Origin: Microbacteriaceae bacterium PS02333
GTDB taxonomy: Bacteria > Actinomycetota > Actinomycetes > Actinomycetales > Microbacteriaceae
NCBI GenBank assembly: GCA_029959665.1
Contig: JASCOI010000004.1
Span: 19,035-83,034 of the forward strand
Length of the DNA: 64,000 nt
Direction: 5' to 3'
This document shows positions 8,877-19,600 of this stretch, in pieces (position 1 is the first letter of the stretch; each line of letters begins with the position of its first letter). Both the position numbers and the translations under genes were made by a program. The notes under the pieces were generated by a model. That model was not told the origin of the DNA, ran no database searches, and worked only from the letters and a program-made list of their open reading frames with translations.

Positions 8877-9374
8877 TCACCCGTTCTTGTCGCCCTGCTC
8901 GATGCCGAACTTCCCGCCTGTCACCGCCACTACAACGGTTCCGATCAGAGCCAAGGAAGCGACCGCTACGGTACCGAGTGCCGCGGCTTTCGCTCGGTGG
9001 TTCTGTGCTTGCAAAGTGGCCTGCTCTCGCACTGTCTGACCGATCGCCTCGGTGACGCGGAGCTTCTCGTCGAGTGAGATTGCGGGATCATCGAGCACTT
9101 TCCGAAGAGCGGATCTCCACTCCTCAAACGCCTCGTGCAGCTGATCCTCGTTATGGCTCATCGACCGCAATGTCTCTCGATGAGCCTCGGTCAGCTTCTC
9201 TAGAGCGCCGGAGGCAAGCTTTTGAAACTCGGGGAGCTGAGCAATGAGCTTCATCTGGGCCTCGGTGCTGAGGTGTTCCACCTGGAGCGCAAACTTCGAG
9301 AAGTTGCTGGCAGCCATCTTCTTGAGCTTTGCTACCTTCCGAGCGCTCGTTTCTTCGGGAGAGTCGTTCGTCAT
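8877..9374 (-). CDS. Small coiled-coil protein with C-terminal membrane anchor, DISARM-adjacent
   Basis: 165 residues. ATG at 9374, preceded by AAGAAGGA at a good distance. Residues ~10-125 are polar, charged and helical with heptad character (LEKLTEAHRETLRSM, EAFEEWRSALRKVL). One membrane segment lies at ~132-155 (ALGTVAVASLALIGTVVVAV), followed by a short tail. It is on the same strand as the DISARM operon, 328 bp beyond vsr. The family is not recognised. Tail-anchored coiled-coil proteins occur in several defence loci as sensors or scaffolds, but any link to DISARM here rests on position only. Confidence 0.6.
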   Translation of the reverse strand: MTNDSPEETSARKVAKLKKMAASNFSKFALQVEHLSTEAQMKLIAQLPEFQKLASGALEKLTEAHRETLRSMSHNEDQLHEAFEEWRSALRKVLDDPAISLDEKLRVTEAIGQTVREQATLQAQNHRAKAAALGTVAVASLALIGTVVVAVTGGKFGIEQGDKNG

Positions 9375-9702
9375 GTCCTTCTTTCCGTCTTTCATCGAGA
9401 GCCTCGCAACAACGCGATCGGCCCAGGCCGCCGAGACTATGACCGGCGTCTGGACCTGCCAGAGGCACGACACTGACGCTTCGGAGCGTACGGGCCAGGC
9501 ACGGAGGCGCTGTACCATACTGTCCGCTTCGCGGACCCGTGACCCGTGGATCAACAGACAAGCTGAAGTCCTAGGCCCCTCATGCCACGGAGGCAGACTG
9601 TGATTGCGAACCTCGTGACACTCCTCGTCGACTTGAATCGCCACTGACCTCGAAATCGTAGCTGTGCGCTGGAGGGTTCCTCTTGCAGTCGTGGAGCAAT
9701 CG
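9375..9702. other. Intergenic region between vsr and the coiled-coil gene
   Basis: 328 bp with no supported coding sequence. It should hold the promoter of the minus-strand coiled-coil gene and possibly a terminator for the DISARM operon. I see neither a clear hairpin nor a clear -10/-35 pair. Composition is less GC-rich than the chromosomal flanks. Confidence 0.4.
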
Positions 9703-10125
9703 TTAGACTGCTCCTCCGCGCACAGCGCGCTCGATTCGCATTGCGACATCCTTCGGTGCTTCATGTTCCCAGTAGCGCAACACTCGCCACCCTGCGTTCT
9801 CGAGAGCGGCGTTCGTGTCCGCATCCCGCTCGGTATTGCGAGCGAGCTTTGGCGCCCAGTACTCGGCGTTCCGTTTCGGCTGGGTCGCGTGCTTGGGGCA
9901 TCCGTGCCAGAAGCATCCGTCGATGAAGACGGCGAGGCGGGCTCGGGTGAACACGATGTCCGCACGACGCCTCAGAAGCGACGGTAATGGCGCGTAGTCG
10001 ACCCGGTAGCGCAGGCCCCACGCGTGCAGCAGCCTGCGTACCGCGAGCTCCGTCGTTGTGTTTCGCCGCCTGTTCGCGAGCATCGACTTCCTCGTGCCTT
10101 CCGAGGTCGCCCAGGATTCAGACAT
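9703..10125 (-). CDS. vsr: Very-short-patch repair endonuclease
   Basis: 140 residues. It matches the Vsr family over its length: MLANRRRNTTTELAVRR at the N-terminus (M-x-x-N/I-R-x-x-x-T-x-x-E), RADIVFTRARLAVFIDG with the catalytic Asp ~56, CFWHGCPKHATQPKRN with zinc-binding and catalytic Cys/His, and YWAPKLARNTERDADTNAAL. Known role: nicks 5' of the T in T:G mismatches that arise when 5-methylcytosine deaminates. Its ATG at 10125 overlaps the end of drmC by 8 bp, so it is the last gene of the DISARM operon. Its natural partner is the C5-methyltransferase that begins the same operon. Confidence 0.93.
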   Translation of the reverse strand: MSESWATSEGTRKSMLANRRRNTTTELAVRRLLHAWGLRYRVDYAPLPSLLRRRADIVFTRARLAVFIDGCFWHGCPKHATQPKRNAEYWAPKLARNTERDADTNAALENAGWRVLRYWEHEAPKDVAMRIERAVRGGAV

Positions 10126-10846
10126 CCGCGACCTTCGATGCCGCCGTGGGTTCGATCGGGAAAAGGTGTCCCTCCGAATAGAGCATCGAGAACCGCTGTC
10201 GCAGCCCCGATGCGAAGTCGGCGTCGCGGATGATCACGCCGGCTTCGAGATTCCGCTCGTGGGCGGCCTCCGAGAGATTGGCGCTGGTGATGAACGCGAC
10301 TCGCGAGTCGACGATGACGACCTTCGAGTGCTGAATCCCACCGTCGGGTCCTGGTCTGAAGCCGAGAAACCGAGCCCCTTGGAGCTGCTCCTGCATCCAT
10401 GCCGCCGTCTTGCTGCCGTTCAGCTTCGGGTCGACGAGCACGGTGGTTCTCACACCACGGGCAACAGATCGCCACAGCGCCTTGAGATATGCCGAGGCCG
10501 GGCTCGCCGAGTAGGTCGACGCGAAAACTTCGTCGATGGCCTCGTCGACGAGATGGGCGATCGCGGCGGTTGTGTGATCACCGTCGCCTGGGAAGGTCGG
10601 TCCACTCCAAACCGCGCGCAGATCTGTGCCTCCGGCTCTTGAGGCCGCAGCAAAGCCGCGGAGCACGGCGGCCAGATGCCCGGCGCCGAGCGCGTCGAAA
10701 CACTCGCTGAAGAGCTTCCGGGAGGCCTCGTCGGGCAGCTTCGCCGCCGCCTTCACGGGGCTCCCGTCGATTTCCAGACTTGAAGCGAGCTTGAGCGCGA
10801 GCGAGGGCGAAACCTTGCCGGCTAACTTCTCGATCGTATCGCCCAT
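10118..10846 (-). CDS. drmC: DISARM protein DrmC (phospholipase-D family)
   Basis: 242 residues, ATG 1 bp after the drmB stop. The C-terminal half carries one PLD/HKD motif, HSKVVIVDSRVAFITSAN followed by LSEAAHERNLEAGVIIRD (~172-205), typical of the PLD nuclease superfamily. An earlier segment (STYSASPASAYLKALWRSV, RTTVLVDP) is the usual first beta-alpha part of the fold. In DISARM, DrmC is one of the three core proteins but was reported as dispensable for protection by the Bacillus class 2 system. Acts in the cytoplasm, presumably on DNA. Confidence 0.9.
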   Translation of the reverse strand: MGDTIEKLAGKVSPSLALKLASSLEIDGSPVKAAAKLPDEASRKLFSECFDALGAGHLAAVLRGFAAASRAGGTDLRAVWSGPTFPGDGDHTTAAIAHLVDEAIDEVFASTYSASPASAYLKALWRSVARGVRTTVLVDPKLNGSKTAAWMQEQLQGARFLGFRPGPDGGIQHSKVVIVDSRVAFITSANLSEAAHERNLEAGVIIRDADFASGLRQRFSMLYSEGHLFPIEPTAASKVADV

Positions 10847-10847
10847 C

Positions 10848-12947
10848 TCACCCCGCCTGGTTCTCGGTCACGACCGCCCCAAAGAGCGGAGCGACACCCA
10901 GCGATCCTTCGTGCAGGTCGAGCACGAGGCGTCGGTCTATGAATCGGTTGGCGCGTTCGCACGAGGTCTCCGATAGGAAGCCGCAGAAGTGGCAAGCGGC
11001 ACCGTGCAGGAAGTCCTCCTGATCCTTTGGCACGCGGTGCGCGCAGATCGGGTCGGAGGAGCAGCGCTGTGCCCGATGCAACGCCTCATGCACTACGCCC
11101 TCAAGGCGTGCGGTGCGGGCGAGATCGACAAGCCCGCCGAGCGTGCCTTCGCTATCCGGCGAGGTAGTCGTGATGAGAATGCCCGCGGCAGGGTCGCGAC
11201 CGTCGTCCTCCCGCCACGCGTAGATACGCTCTGCCAACGATGCGGATCCGTACCCGCTCGACATCGCCATTTCGCGGATGAGTAGGTGGGAGATCGTGTG
11301 CAGCGCCCAATAGCGGGGTGGGGGCATCCGCTCGTCGGCATCGAGCTCGGCTGCGGTTCGGCTCTGGCGTCGAGCGAGGTTGCGTTCGTGCGCTGCGACG
11401 TGCGATGCCCACACCTCGCTGTTGAGCACGCCGGCCTCCCACCGGGCAACCATTTCCTCCGAGAAGCGAATGAATACTCCTTCGCCGCGGTCTTCGGTGG
11501 CCGGCACCCATTTGGGCTTACCCGAAATCGAGATCGGTACGATCCGTGCCGCATCGTCGCCGACGCGATCGAGCGCGTCGATGCGGGTAAAGCCGACGAA
11601 GGCGTTCGCCTTGCGGATGCGGTCGACAGCGACGACTTCCTGCACGACAGGGCCGAGGGTGAGTGCTACGGGGACGGGGTGCACTTTGAACCCGTTGCGT
11701 CGATCCTCGGCGAGGAAGTCGTCAGGATGTGTGAGCGTGCTCCACTCGGGAACGAGCAGATGGTTCGGATCGTACCCGGCCGGCCCTGCGGCAGCCGCGA
11801 TGAGCGGCGGGAGGTCGCCCTTTGCAACCTGGATTGCCAGCCAGAGGTCTTCGTCCGAGGTGCCGTCGAACTTGGCCGTCATGCTCTCGGGGGCGAATTC
11901 CCGCCAGTTCGCGACCGAAGCGGCCGACGTGAGCTTGACCAGTTGTGCTGGCGGCAGCCCAAACACCTCCTCGACGATGTCGAAAGGCTTTGGCTCTTTC
12001 CGCGAAGGCAGCACGAGCACGCTGATCGTTGCGGGGAACCACTGGTTCGCCGCACCCAGCAGCATCAGCCGCACTTCTCCCTGGCACGGCTCGTCAGGCG
12101 AAGCGAAGGTCGGTAGATGCGGGTGGCGTCCTCGACAATTCGGGAGGGACGCCTCCCCGCCGCCGCGTGTGAGCTCGGCGACGTTGCGCGAGGCGTCGCA
12201 CTGCTGGCATTTGATCGACACCTGCGGGCCGAGATTCGAGCGCCACTCCATCATCCGTAGCTGCGGGTTGGCTACGCAATCCCTGCGGTTTCCGTCAGCG
12301 CCGTGCACCCAGTCGTTGTAAGGGAACTCGTCGAGGTGCCCGTTGGTGCAGGCGATGAGGTACCGTGCGGGCACCGCGATGCGGTCGCGCCCGTCGCCCT
12401 TGAATCGTCCCTTGCACTTTCGGTGTACGAAGCGCGCTAGATCGGGCCGGTGCTTGCGTGTGTTCTCGAATCGGAACATATTCGCCGACACGGGAGCGAG
12501 CAGGTCGCAGCCGGTACAGCGTAGCCACTGCGGGAAGACGCGAGTCGGGATTCCGATTGGCGTCGAGTCGCCGCCGAGTTCGTCCGCCAGCCACGGCGGC
12601 TGGCGCAGCTCGCCGACCTGCTGCCCGAGCTGGCGGCGTACCGCCTCGAGCAGCCGGGGCACGAGTACAAGCTCGGGCTCACCACCCATGCGGGCGTACG
12701 CCTTGTCCCACGCGTCGATGCCCTGCGGCATCACCGCGAGATGCGGCAGGTCGACAGATGCCCCGATGCCCGACGTGTAGAGCATCGCGTTGGGCCGGAT
12801 CGACCCGATGCGCGCCCGGTTCTTTCCCTTTTGGGAAGCTTCGCCGAACGGGTCGGCGACTTCCCCTGGCACCCCCACTATTGCATCGGCGCCGGTCTCG
12901 CCGGCACCGACTTCAGCGGCGGAGGTCATGCTCTGGTCGTCGGTCAC
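10848..12947 (-). CDS. drmB: DISARM protein DrmB (DUF1998)
   Basis: 699 residues from the GTG at 12947, which overlaps the drmA stop (GTGA). A longer open frame upstream belongs to drmA in another frame. Several Cys pairs suggest zinc ribbons: CTGCDLL, HRKCKGRF, IKCQQCDAS and CHFCGFL. The C-terminal DUF1998 region shows HTISHLLIREMAMSSGYGSASLAERIY and ILITTTSPDSEGTLGGLVDLA. In DISARM, DrmB forms the core complex with the DrmA helicase, which loads on phage DNA with unmodified or 5'-overhang features. Coupling to drmA supports stoichiometric synthesis. Confidence 0.92.
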   Translation of the reverse strand: MTDDQSMTSAAEVGAGETGADAIVGVPGEVADPFGEASQKGKNRARIGSIRPNAMLYTSGIGASVDLPHLAVMPQGIDAWDKAYARMGGEPELVLVPRLLEAVRRQLGQQVGELRQPPWLADELGGDSTPIGIPTRVFPQWLRCTGCDLLAPVSANMFRFENTRKHRPDLARFVHRKCKGRFKGDGRDRIAVPARYLIACTNGHLDEFPYNDWVHGADGNRRDCVANPQLRMMEWRSNLGPQVSIKCQQCDASRNVAELTRGGGEASLPNCRGRHPHLPTFASPDEPCQGEVRLMLLGAANQWFPATISVLVLPSRKEPKPFDIVEEVFGLPPAQLVKLTSAASVANWREFAPESMTAKFDGTSDEDLWLAIQVAKGDLPPLIAAAAGPAGYDPNHLLVPEWSTLTHPDDFLAEDRRNGFKVHPVPVALTLGPVVQEVVAVDRIRKANAFVGFTRIDALDRVGDDAARIVPISISGKPKWVPATEDRGEGVFIRFSEEMVARWEAGVLNSEVWASHVAAHERNLARRQSRTAAELDADERMPPPRYWALHTISHLLIREMAMSSGYGSASLAERIYAWREDDGRDPAAGILITTTSPDSEGTLGGLVDLARTARLEGVVHEALHRAQRCSSDPICAHRVPKDQEDFLHGAACHFCGFLSETSCERANRFIDRRLVLDLHEGSLGVAPLFGAVVTENQAG

Positions 12948-15900
12948 TTCGCGTCCTTCCTCGGAGCGAACGTCCACTTCGGCGTCGCCGTCGTGACGAG
13001 TTCGGTGAGGTTCAGCGGCGAGACGAGCAGGTCGATCTCGGGCTGCACTTCGCGCATTGAGTTCGCGACTCGGAACAGCCGGTCGCCGTCTTCGCCGAGC
13101 GAGTCCTCGGGGCTCGCAAGCAGCGGCACGACGTGCTGTTTCGGCAGCGTTTTGCGGACGTACGTAAGTCCGCCGCCGTTGAGGTCGGCGCGCTCTGTCC
13201 ACTCGTCGAGCCGCAGCACGAGCTTGCTCTTCGCGAGCTTCGCGGCTGCGTCGTCGCCGGCTTGAGCGACACGCGCGACAAACCGATCGACGAGTTCATC
13301 GACGGAAGCTCGTCGGTGCGCGATCTGCCCGGCACCAGCAGTGGAATCAGGCGACAGCGATTCGCTCGCTGCGCGCCCCGCGTCGAGGACGCGCGCCGCC
13401 GAGACGATGAGTCCAGTGAGTCCGCGCTCAAGCGATGCCTCGGAGAACGGCGTCACAGACAGCGCCTCGACATTGGCGTAGAATGTATCATGATAGTACC
13501 CAAATTGCTCGTAATGAGCCATGTCGCGCGGGCGGGACCGGTTCGCAAGCGTCACCACGAGACCCGGCTTGGATGCCGTGCGGCCGACGCGCGACGAGGC
13601 CTGGATGTACTCGGCGGTGTTCTTCGGCTGACCGACGATGAGCATGAGTCCGAGGCGCGGCACGTCGACACCGACCTGTAGCATCGAGGTGGCGAGCACG
13701 ACATCGAACGGTAACTCACGATCCGGCAGCTTGCCACCGGCCCTCAGCTTCACGGCGATCTCTGCTCGGCCGGCGGTGGTATCGAGCGCCCCGTCGAAGG
13801 GCGACGCGAGGTGCGTCAGCGTCCGACCGATCTCCGACGAGGAAACGCGCGACGTGAGCTCGCCGAGCCGGAGCGGGGTGCGACGGCGCGAATACCCCGT
13901 CGACTTGTCGGGGCTGCTGACGCGCGTCGTGACGTCGTCTTCGAGATATCGGCGCATGCCGGCGAGCTCGCGAGTCGCCGAGAAGTAGTCCACCAAGGTC
14001 ATGTAAGGCTCGGCGGCGGCGCCGTGCTCGTCGAAGACCTTCTGCCCGGCAAGCAGCAGTATCTCGCTGAGCCGGATTTCGGCGAGGGTGAGTCTCGCCC
14101 CGTGCAGGCAGGCGCCGAGGTACTGCCGGCCGGGCTCTTCGTCGAGCGGCACCTCCTTCGAGAAGAACGTGTCGCTCACCGACAGGACCTGCGGCGGGAA
14201 CACCTCGACGTCACGTGCGTAAAGCCGCTGCACCTGCTCGCCGGCCCTGCGGACTGTCGCGGTAGAGGCGATCACCAGCGGCTTGACGGGCTTCGCGTAT
14301 GCCTCGGCGCCGAGTTCCCAGCTTGAGAGCACATCGATCGCGCCCTCGAAGAGCCCGACCGCGGTCCCGAGCGCGCCACTGATGAGGTGGAGCTCGTCTT
14401 GGATGATGAGGTCGGGCGGACGGAGCCGACCGACGGGCAGTACCTGTGTCGGCGGATAGCTGCGACCGTTCTTCGTGCTCTCGTTGTGACGGTCCGCTCC
14501 GCAGACGTTGGCCTCTGAGTCGGCATGCTTGTAACCGTGCCGTGGGCACTTTCGCGAGACGTAGCCAAAGAGGCTTGCAGCTTCGCCTTCGCGCGCGAGC
14601 CGGGCGAATTTGTCGACCGTGGCAAGCAGGAACGTCGGCGGATGCCGGTAGATCTCGTCGTCGACCGTAAGCACCGGCAGGCCCTCAACGGCTTCGCCTC
14701 CGGCGGCGAACGGGCAGCCCGAGCGGCGGTCGCCGCAGTAGACACGGATGCGCTTCTCGACATCGTCGGCCTCGACGTCCGCTTTGGGGTTGATCGGCGC
14801 TCCGCACCAGGGGCAGTGGTCGAGCTGAAGCACCGATAGCCCGTAAGCGGAGTTGCCCTCACTCTCGCGCACGTCCTTCACCTGTTCAGATGCCTCGGAG
14901 TAGCGCTTCGGACTGACGCTTGAGCCGACCCAGAGGCCGATTCGGAACGGCGCCAGGCCCCACCTGGTCGGATCTTCGCGGCGAACGAGCTCGGCGGCGC
15001 ACATGAGGGTCGTCGCACGGATGAACTGCTGCGAGGTGAGTAGTCGCAGCGTGTATCGCATGAGCACGGCGACGCCGTCACCGCCGTCGAGTATCCCTTG
15101 GGGGGTCTCGACTTTCCCCTGCAAGCGACGAATGCCAAACGTGAACGCCGCGAGGCCGAGGTAGGCCTCGGTCTTGCCTCCACCGGTGGGGAAGAATAGG
15201 AGTTCGGCGCGTGGGAAGTCCGAGGATCGTCGCACGTGTGTCGGATCAACCACGGCAGGCAGCTGCATGAGGATGAACGCGAGTTGGAACGCGCGCCAGG
15301 ACGCGACTTTGTCGCCAAGGGCGTCAACCTCGCTTACGGCTGCGCCGATCTTTACCGACTTCTGCTCGATGCGCAGCGCAGCAACCTGCGAGCGAAGACG
15401 CTGGTCGCGCATCGTGCGATTCATGAACCAGAACGCCTGTTGGGCCTGTTCGTTCGACTCGAGAAGATCGAGACCTAGTGTCAGCCGGTGCAGCGCCGCA
15501 GTCGCATCCTCGATGCCGACCTCGCCCTCCTTCCTGAGCCAGGCGGGCAGTTGTGCGTTTGCGGCGGATTGCTTCGCGATCCAGTCGGAGTATGCGTCAA
15601 CGAGCGGCTGCAGACCTATGCGGAGTTCGGCGGGCGACGACTCCATGAGCATCCGCATGCTCAGCACCGCGCCCGCAACCTCCGGCGCGCGAGTCTGCGG
15701 CACCTCGGCGGTCGGTAGCCACGTCGTACGCACCGCGGTCACACGACGCGGGTCGTCCTCGGCGACGTCCCAGGCGACGGAAGCGGTACGGCCGACGGCG
15801 AACTCGAGCCGGTCGCGGTAGAGCAGGTCGAGGCGGCGCACCTCTGGGTCGCGCGCGCCACGATCGTGCACGAGCGCGTCGCGGGCTGGAAGGAACACCG

Positions 15901-16630
15901 CCGCGCCGTCAGGCGCCGACACTTCGAGCTCGGCCTGGAAGAGCCAGAGCCTCGGCGGCAGTTCGCGATCCGTGACGGCGGTGTTGAGCAGCGCGGCCTC
16001 GACCACGCGGCGCCCCTCAAGGTCGAACACCTCAAGCGAGATCGCGACGTCGTCTTCGAGCTCTGCCCGATGAGATCTACCGTTCAGGAGGCTCGCGAGG
16101 TCGACCTCGACGGGCACCTCGAACGGCGTGCGGTCGTAGAAGGTCTGGACGCGGCCCGTGGCGGGGTCGGTCTCGCGACGAGCGGCGTAGCGCCCCCATC
16201 GGCCGGTGAACCGCAATGTGCCCGTGTCGGCCGCCACTTGAAAGCGGAGGCCCATGGATGACGGTGCGATGATCTTCGACTCCGGCCCCCGGTCTTCATC
16301 GGGCTCCGAGGGCGACGCGTCGCCGACGGATTCCTCTTCATCGACCGGCACACCCGCGGACTCGTGCGCGCCGGTGAGGTCGAAGACCGCGAGCGATTCG
16401 TCCCCGCGCACGTCGTCGAGTGTCGTCGCCGGCGGGCTCGCCGTGTTGGCAATGGATGTCCGGCCCTCAGATAGCGAGATCGGCGCGAGAGCCCCGGCGA
16501 GATAGCGGGCGCGAGGGGTGCCGACAATCTCCTCGGTCGGGCCACCCCAAGGTCCGACGAGGTCTCGGCCGAGCATGTCGAGCAGTTCAGCACGCACCTG
16601 CGCTGATGTGGTGGTGGACGCATCGGGCAT
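12944..16630 (-). CDS. drmA: DISARM helicase DrmA
   Basis: 1228 residues, close to known DrmA lengths. An N-terminal ~450-residue region precedes an SF2 helicase: Walker A FFPTGGGKTEAYLG (~478), DEXH box IIQDELHLISGALGTA (~743), Cys-rich inserts between them (CPWCGAPINPK, CGDRRSGCPF), then the C-terminal helicase lobe with VVLATSMLQVGVDVPRLGLM and YIQASSRVGR (~985-1020). The ATG at 16630 overlaps the drmMI stop (TGATG). It forms the conserved DISARM core with DrmB. Several codons and flanks are less GC-rich than those of the chromosomal neighbours. Confidence 0.94.
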   Translation of the reverse strand: MPDASTTTSAQVRAELLDMLGRDLVGPWGGPTEEIVGTPRARYLAGALAPISLSEGRTSIANTASPPATTLDDVRGDESLAVFDLTGAHESAGVPVDEEESVGDASPSEPDEDRGPESKIIAPSSMGLRFQVAADTGTLRFTGRWGRYAARRETDPATGRVQTFYDRTPFEVPVEVDLASLLNGRSHRAELEDDVAISLEVFDLEGRRVVEAALLNTAVTDRELPPRLWLFQAELEVSAPDGAAVFLPARDALVHDRGARDPEVRRLDLLYRDRLEFAVGRTASVAWDVAEDDPRRVTAVRTTWLPTAEVPQTRAPEVAGAVLSMRMLMESSPAELRIGLQPLVDAYSDWIAKQSAANAQLPAWLRKEGEVGIEDATAALHRLTLGLDLLESNEQAQQAFWFMNRTMRDQRLRSQVAALRIEQKSVKIGAAVSEVDALGDKVASWRAFQLAFILMQLPAVVDPTHVRRSSDFPRAELLFFPTGGGKTEAYLGLAAFTFGIRRLQGKVETPQGILDGGDGVAVLMRYTLRLLTSQQFIRATTLMCAAELVRREDPTRWGLAPFRIGLWVGSSVSPKRYSEASEQVKDVRESEGNSAYGLSVLQLDHCPWCGAPINPKADVEADDVEKRIRVYCGDRRSGCPFAAGGEAVEGLPVLTVDDEIYRHPPTFLLATVDKFARLAREGEAASLFGYVSRKCPRHGYKHADSEANVCGADRHNESTKNGRSYPPTQVLPVGRLRPPDLIIQDELHLISGALGTAVGLFEGAIDVLSSWELGAEAYAKPVKPLVIASTATVRRAGEQVQRLYARDVEVFPPQVLSVSDTFFSKEVPLDEEPGRQYLGACLHGARLTLAEIRLSEILLLAGQKVFDEHGAAAEPYMTLVDYFSATRELAGMRRYLEDDVTTRVSSPDKSTGYSRRRTPLRLGELTSRVSSSEIGRTLTHLASPFDGALDTTAGRAEIAVKLRAGGKLPDRELPFDVVLATSMLQVGVDVPRLGLMLIVGQPKNTAEYIQASSRVGRTASKPGLVVTLANRSRPRDMAHYEQFGYYHDTFYANVEALSVTPFSEASLERGLTGLIVSAARVLDAGRAASESLSPDSTAGAGQIAHRRASVDELVDRFVARVAQAGDDAAAKLAKSKLVLRLDEWTERADLNGGGLTYVRKTLPKQHVVPLLASPEDSLGEDGDRLFRVANSMREVQPEIDLLVSPLNLTELVTTATPKWTFAPRKDAK

Positions 16631-19600
16631 CAGAACATCGCTCCTTCGGGCTTCTCGGTTTCCTCAAGGCCCTTGCCCTTCTTGGCCTTTTTCGGATACT
16701 GCTGCGCTTCGACCGCCGCGCGCCGATGGTTCTCCTTAAGCAACCGGTCGAGGATCTCGACTCGCGCCGCCGGACTCACCGTCCACCGCTCCATTTGTCG
16801 GTACGCGTGGAAGCCGTGGTCGAGCGGAACGTCTGTCCAGCCGTACGCCTCCGTCACCGCCTCATCAATCTGCGCATGAATGGATCGGATGAAATCGACA
16901 TCGACATCGCCCTCAACTTTGCTGTTGTTCACCAACTTGTACAACGCGGTCAAGTTTAGCCGTCGCTCGATCATGATCGCGCGGCGTCGGTCATCGAGTT
17001 CTTGACCAAGATTGCCCATCCTGCCGGTAGTGGTCGGCCGGGGCAGCGTTTCGAACACATCTGACGGCGTGTAACGAGAGGCGGCGTCGAGGCTCGACCC
17101 CCACCGCATCGCCCAGAGTTGGTGGATAGACGAGCTCAGGAGACTTAAGGTGCCAAAATCGTCGAAGAGCATCACGCCAAGTGAATTGCTAAATACGGCC
17201 GCTGAAGGAAGGCGTACCGGCATGAGCGTGTCACTAGTAAGGACGATCACGATGGCAGCGTCAATCTCGCTCAGTCCCTGGCTTAGGCCTGGCGCGCGCT
17301 CAGCAAACTGCCACCAGCGTTCTCTGTACTGCTTCTTGCGGACCTTGTCTCTCGCGGGCTTTACAAGTTGGCGGATTCGAGCGAGCGCCTCCGGATACGC
17401 GCTAGCCGCAGGGAGGGACATGGTGCCAAAATCGATGACGTACTTGGTTGATCCAGGTGTAGGCGTCCCGTTGACATCTTCACCGGTGATGAATGGGCGG
17501 CAGATTGCCGCTGATGCCGCGTCTCGGTCAACGAGTTCTTTCCAGTCCTCCGGCTCAAGAATGAATCCCTTGCCGGAGAGGATTGCGCCCATGTAGCTCC
17601 GGCCCGCATTGCTAATTAGCCGAACGGGGGGAGCGATGGCCTTCACGGCTGGCTCGAGCGCCGAAGATATTTCCGCGACGCGTTCTCCGTCACAAATGGG
17701 TTTTGAGGCTGACGAGCGATCAGTGAGCCAAATAAGCGATACGTGAACGCTTGCCTCTGTTGGCCATTTGCGGCGTTTGACTGCCATGAAAACGCTCCAC
17801 TTAGCGCGCAATAGCGGGTCCAGCGTGACTCGACGGCCATCGCCTTCCGCAAGCGACTCAGACACGATCAGGCCCGTTACCGAATCAGATCGAAGCAGTT
17901 GTATAACGCGCAGAAGGAAGTAACCGACTAGGTCTGCCTCGCCCTTGCGGTGATCTGCGAGTGTCGCAACTAAAAACTCGCGGAAATTCGATCCGGAGCT
18001 CCCCGAAATCTTTTTGCCGCCGAGGAATGGCGGGTTTCCGACGACTGCGTCGAAGCCGCCGTGGTCGTGGATCACGTCGGGTACTTCAAGGATCCAATGG
18101 AGCGGCTTCCAGCGAGAATCGCCGGTGTCGACTTTCGGTTCCAACCCGGCGTCGATGATCATCTGGAGTCGGCGTCGGTCGCCGCCCGGTCCATCCGTCG
18201 GGTAGGCATCGCGCAGCGCGTCCGCGAGTTCGTCATAGCGCGCTTCGAGCTTGCGGCCCGGCTTGCCGCCCTCAAGCAAGGCTGTCGCGATGATGCCGTC
18301 GGCGGCGTCTCGAAGCTTCGCTGTGGCGAGCTTCGACTGTTCGAGCAGGGCGCGTTTCATGCGCGTCGAGCGCATGCGGTCGGCGTCGTCGACCTGCCCG
18401 GAGGCGAGTTCGCGGCGGAGGCGCGTGGCATCCTCGAGGTCCTTCGCGACGTCGAACGCGGCGAGCTGGCGCTTCATCGATCCCTTCGGGTAGATGTGCT
18501 GCGCCTTGAGCTGCGCTTCTGTCGTCACGCCCAGCAGCGAGTTACCGTGGAAGACGCGGTCATCGACGAATGAGAACGGCTTGTACGGGTCCATAGAGAT
18601 AAGCCAGAGCGAGAGCTTGCACATCTCGACGGCCATGCCGTTGATGTCGGCGCCGTAGAGGCAGCGGGCGACGATCTCGCGCACAGCGAACCGCCTCGGG
18701 TCATCATCTCGGATCGGTACGCCCTCGATTTCGCGCGCCTCTATGAGCCGATCGGCGAGGTACCTCGCCGCGGCGACGAGGAACGCGCCGGAACCGGCGG
18801 CGATATCGGCGACCTTGAGATCGAGGATCTCGGCCGACGACTTCAGCACCCACTCGTCGGAATCCTCCGTGTCGAGCGGCCCCGGCGAATAAACAAGAGG
18901 CTGAAGTGCGTTTGATACGACCTCCTGAGCCAACGACTTGGGTGTGTAATGCGTCCCAGTATTCGCCCGCTGCGACGACTCCGTCATAACGAGGCCGCCC
19001 GCAGGTACGACGTACGGGAAACCGCGCAGGTCGTCGCGGATGAGGGCGTGAAATGGTTCGAGACGCGCGGCGAGTTCGTCGTCGCCCAGCAGCGCGTGCC
19101 GCAGTCTGGTGCGGGCGTCGGCCGCGGCATCCCTGTCGATCGTGCCGTAGGCTTTCGCGATCCGACCCGCGCTGCGGGACCTCGCGCGGTCCTGCGTTGT
19201 CTTCAGATGAGCGACAAGCCTCTCTCCGAATTCCTTCGGCGACGAGGAATTCGTTGCGAGTGCGTCGAGTTCGTCAAGTTCGATCTCGGGCTCGAACCCT
19301 GGCCTGCCGTGGAGCCCGACCGTCAGACGTTCCACGTATGTGGCCGAGTAGCCGAGCAGACCCTCGTACACGTAGCCGATCTGCTCGACATCGAGGTCGC
19401 GAAACGACAGCTGCATCGCGCCATCTTCGATGGTCTGCACAGCGCGAAGCACCGCGAGCATCGCGCGGTCGGAGAGTCGAACCCGTAGGCGCCCTTGCGT
19501 GTCCGTCGATTGCAGCCACGAGAAGCGATCCGGGTCAAAAAGCGAGCCGCCGTAAGCGGGCATCCGCATGTCCTCGAAGCTCGCTCCCCCGTAGACGGCG

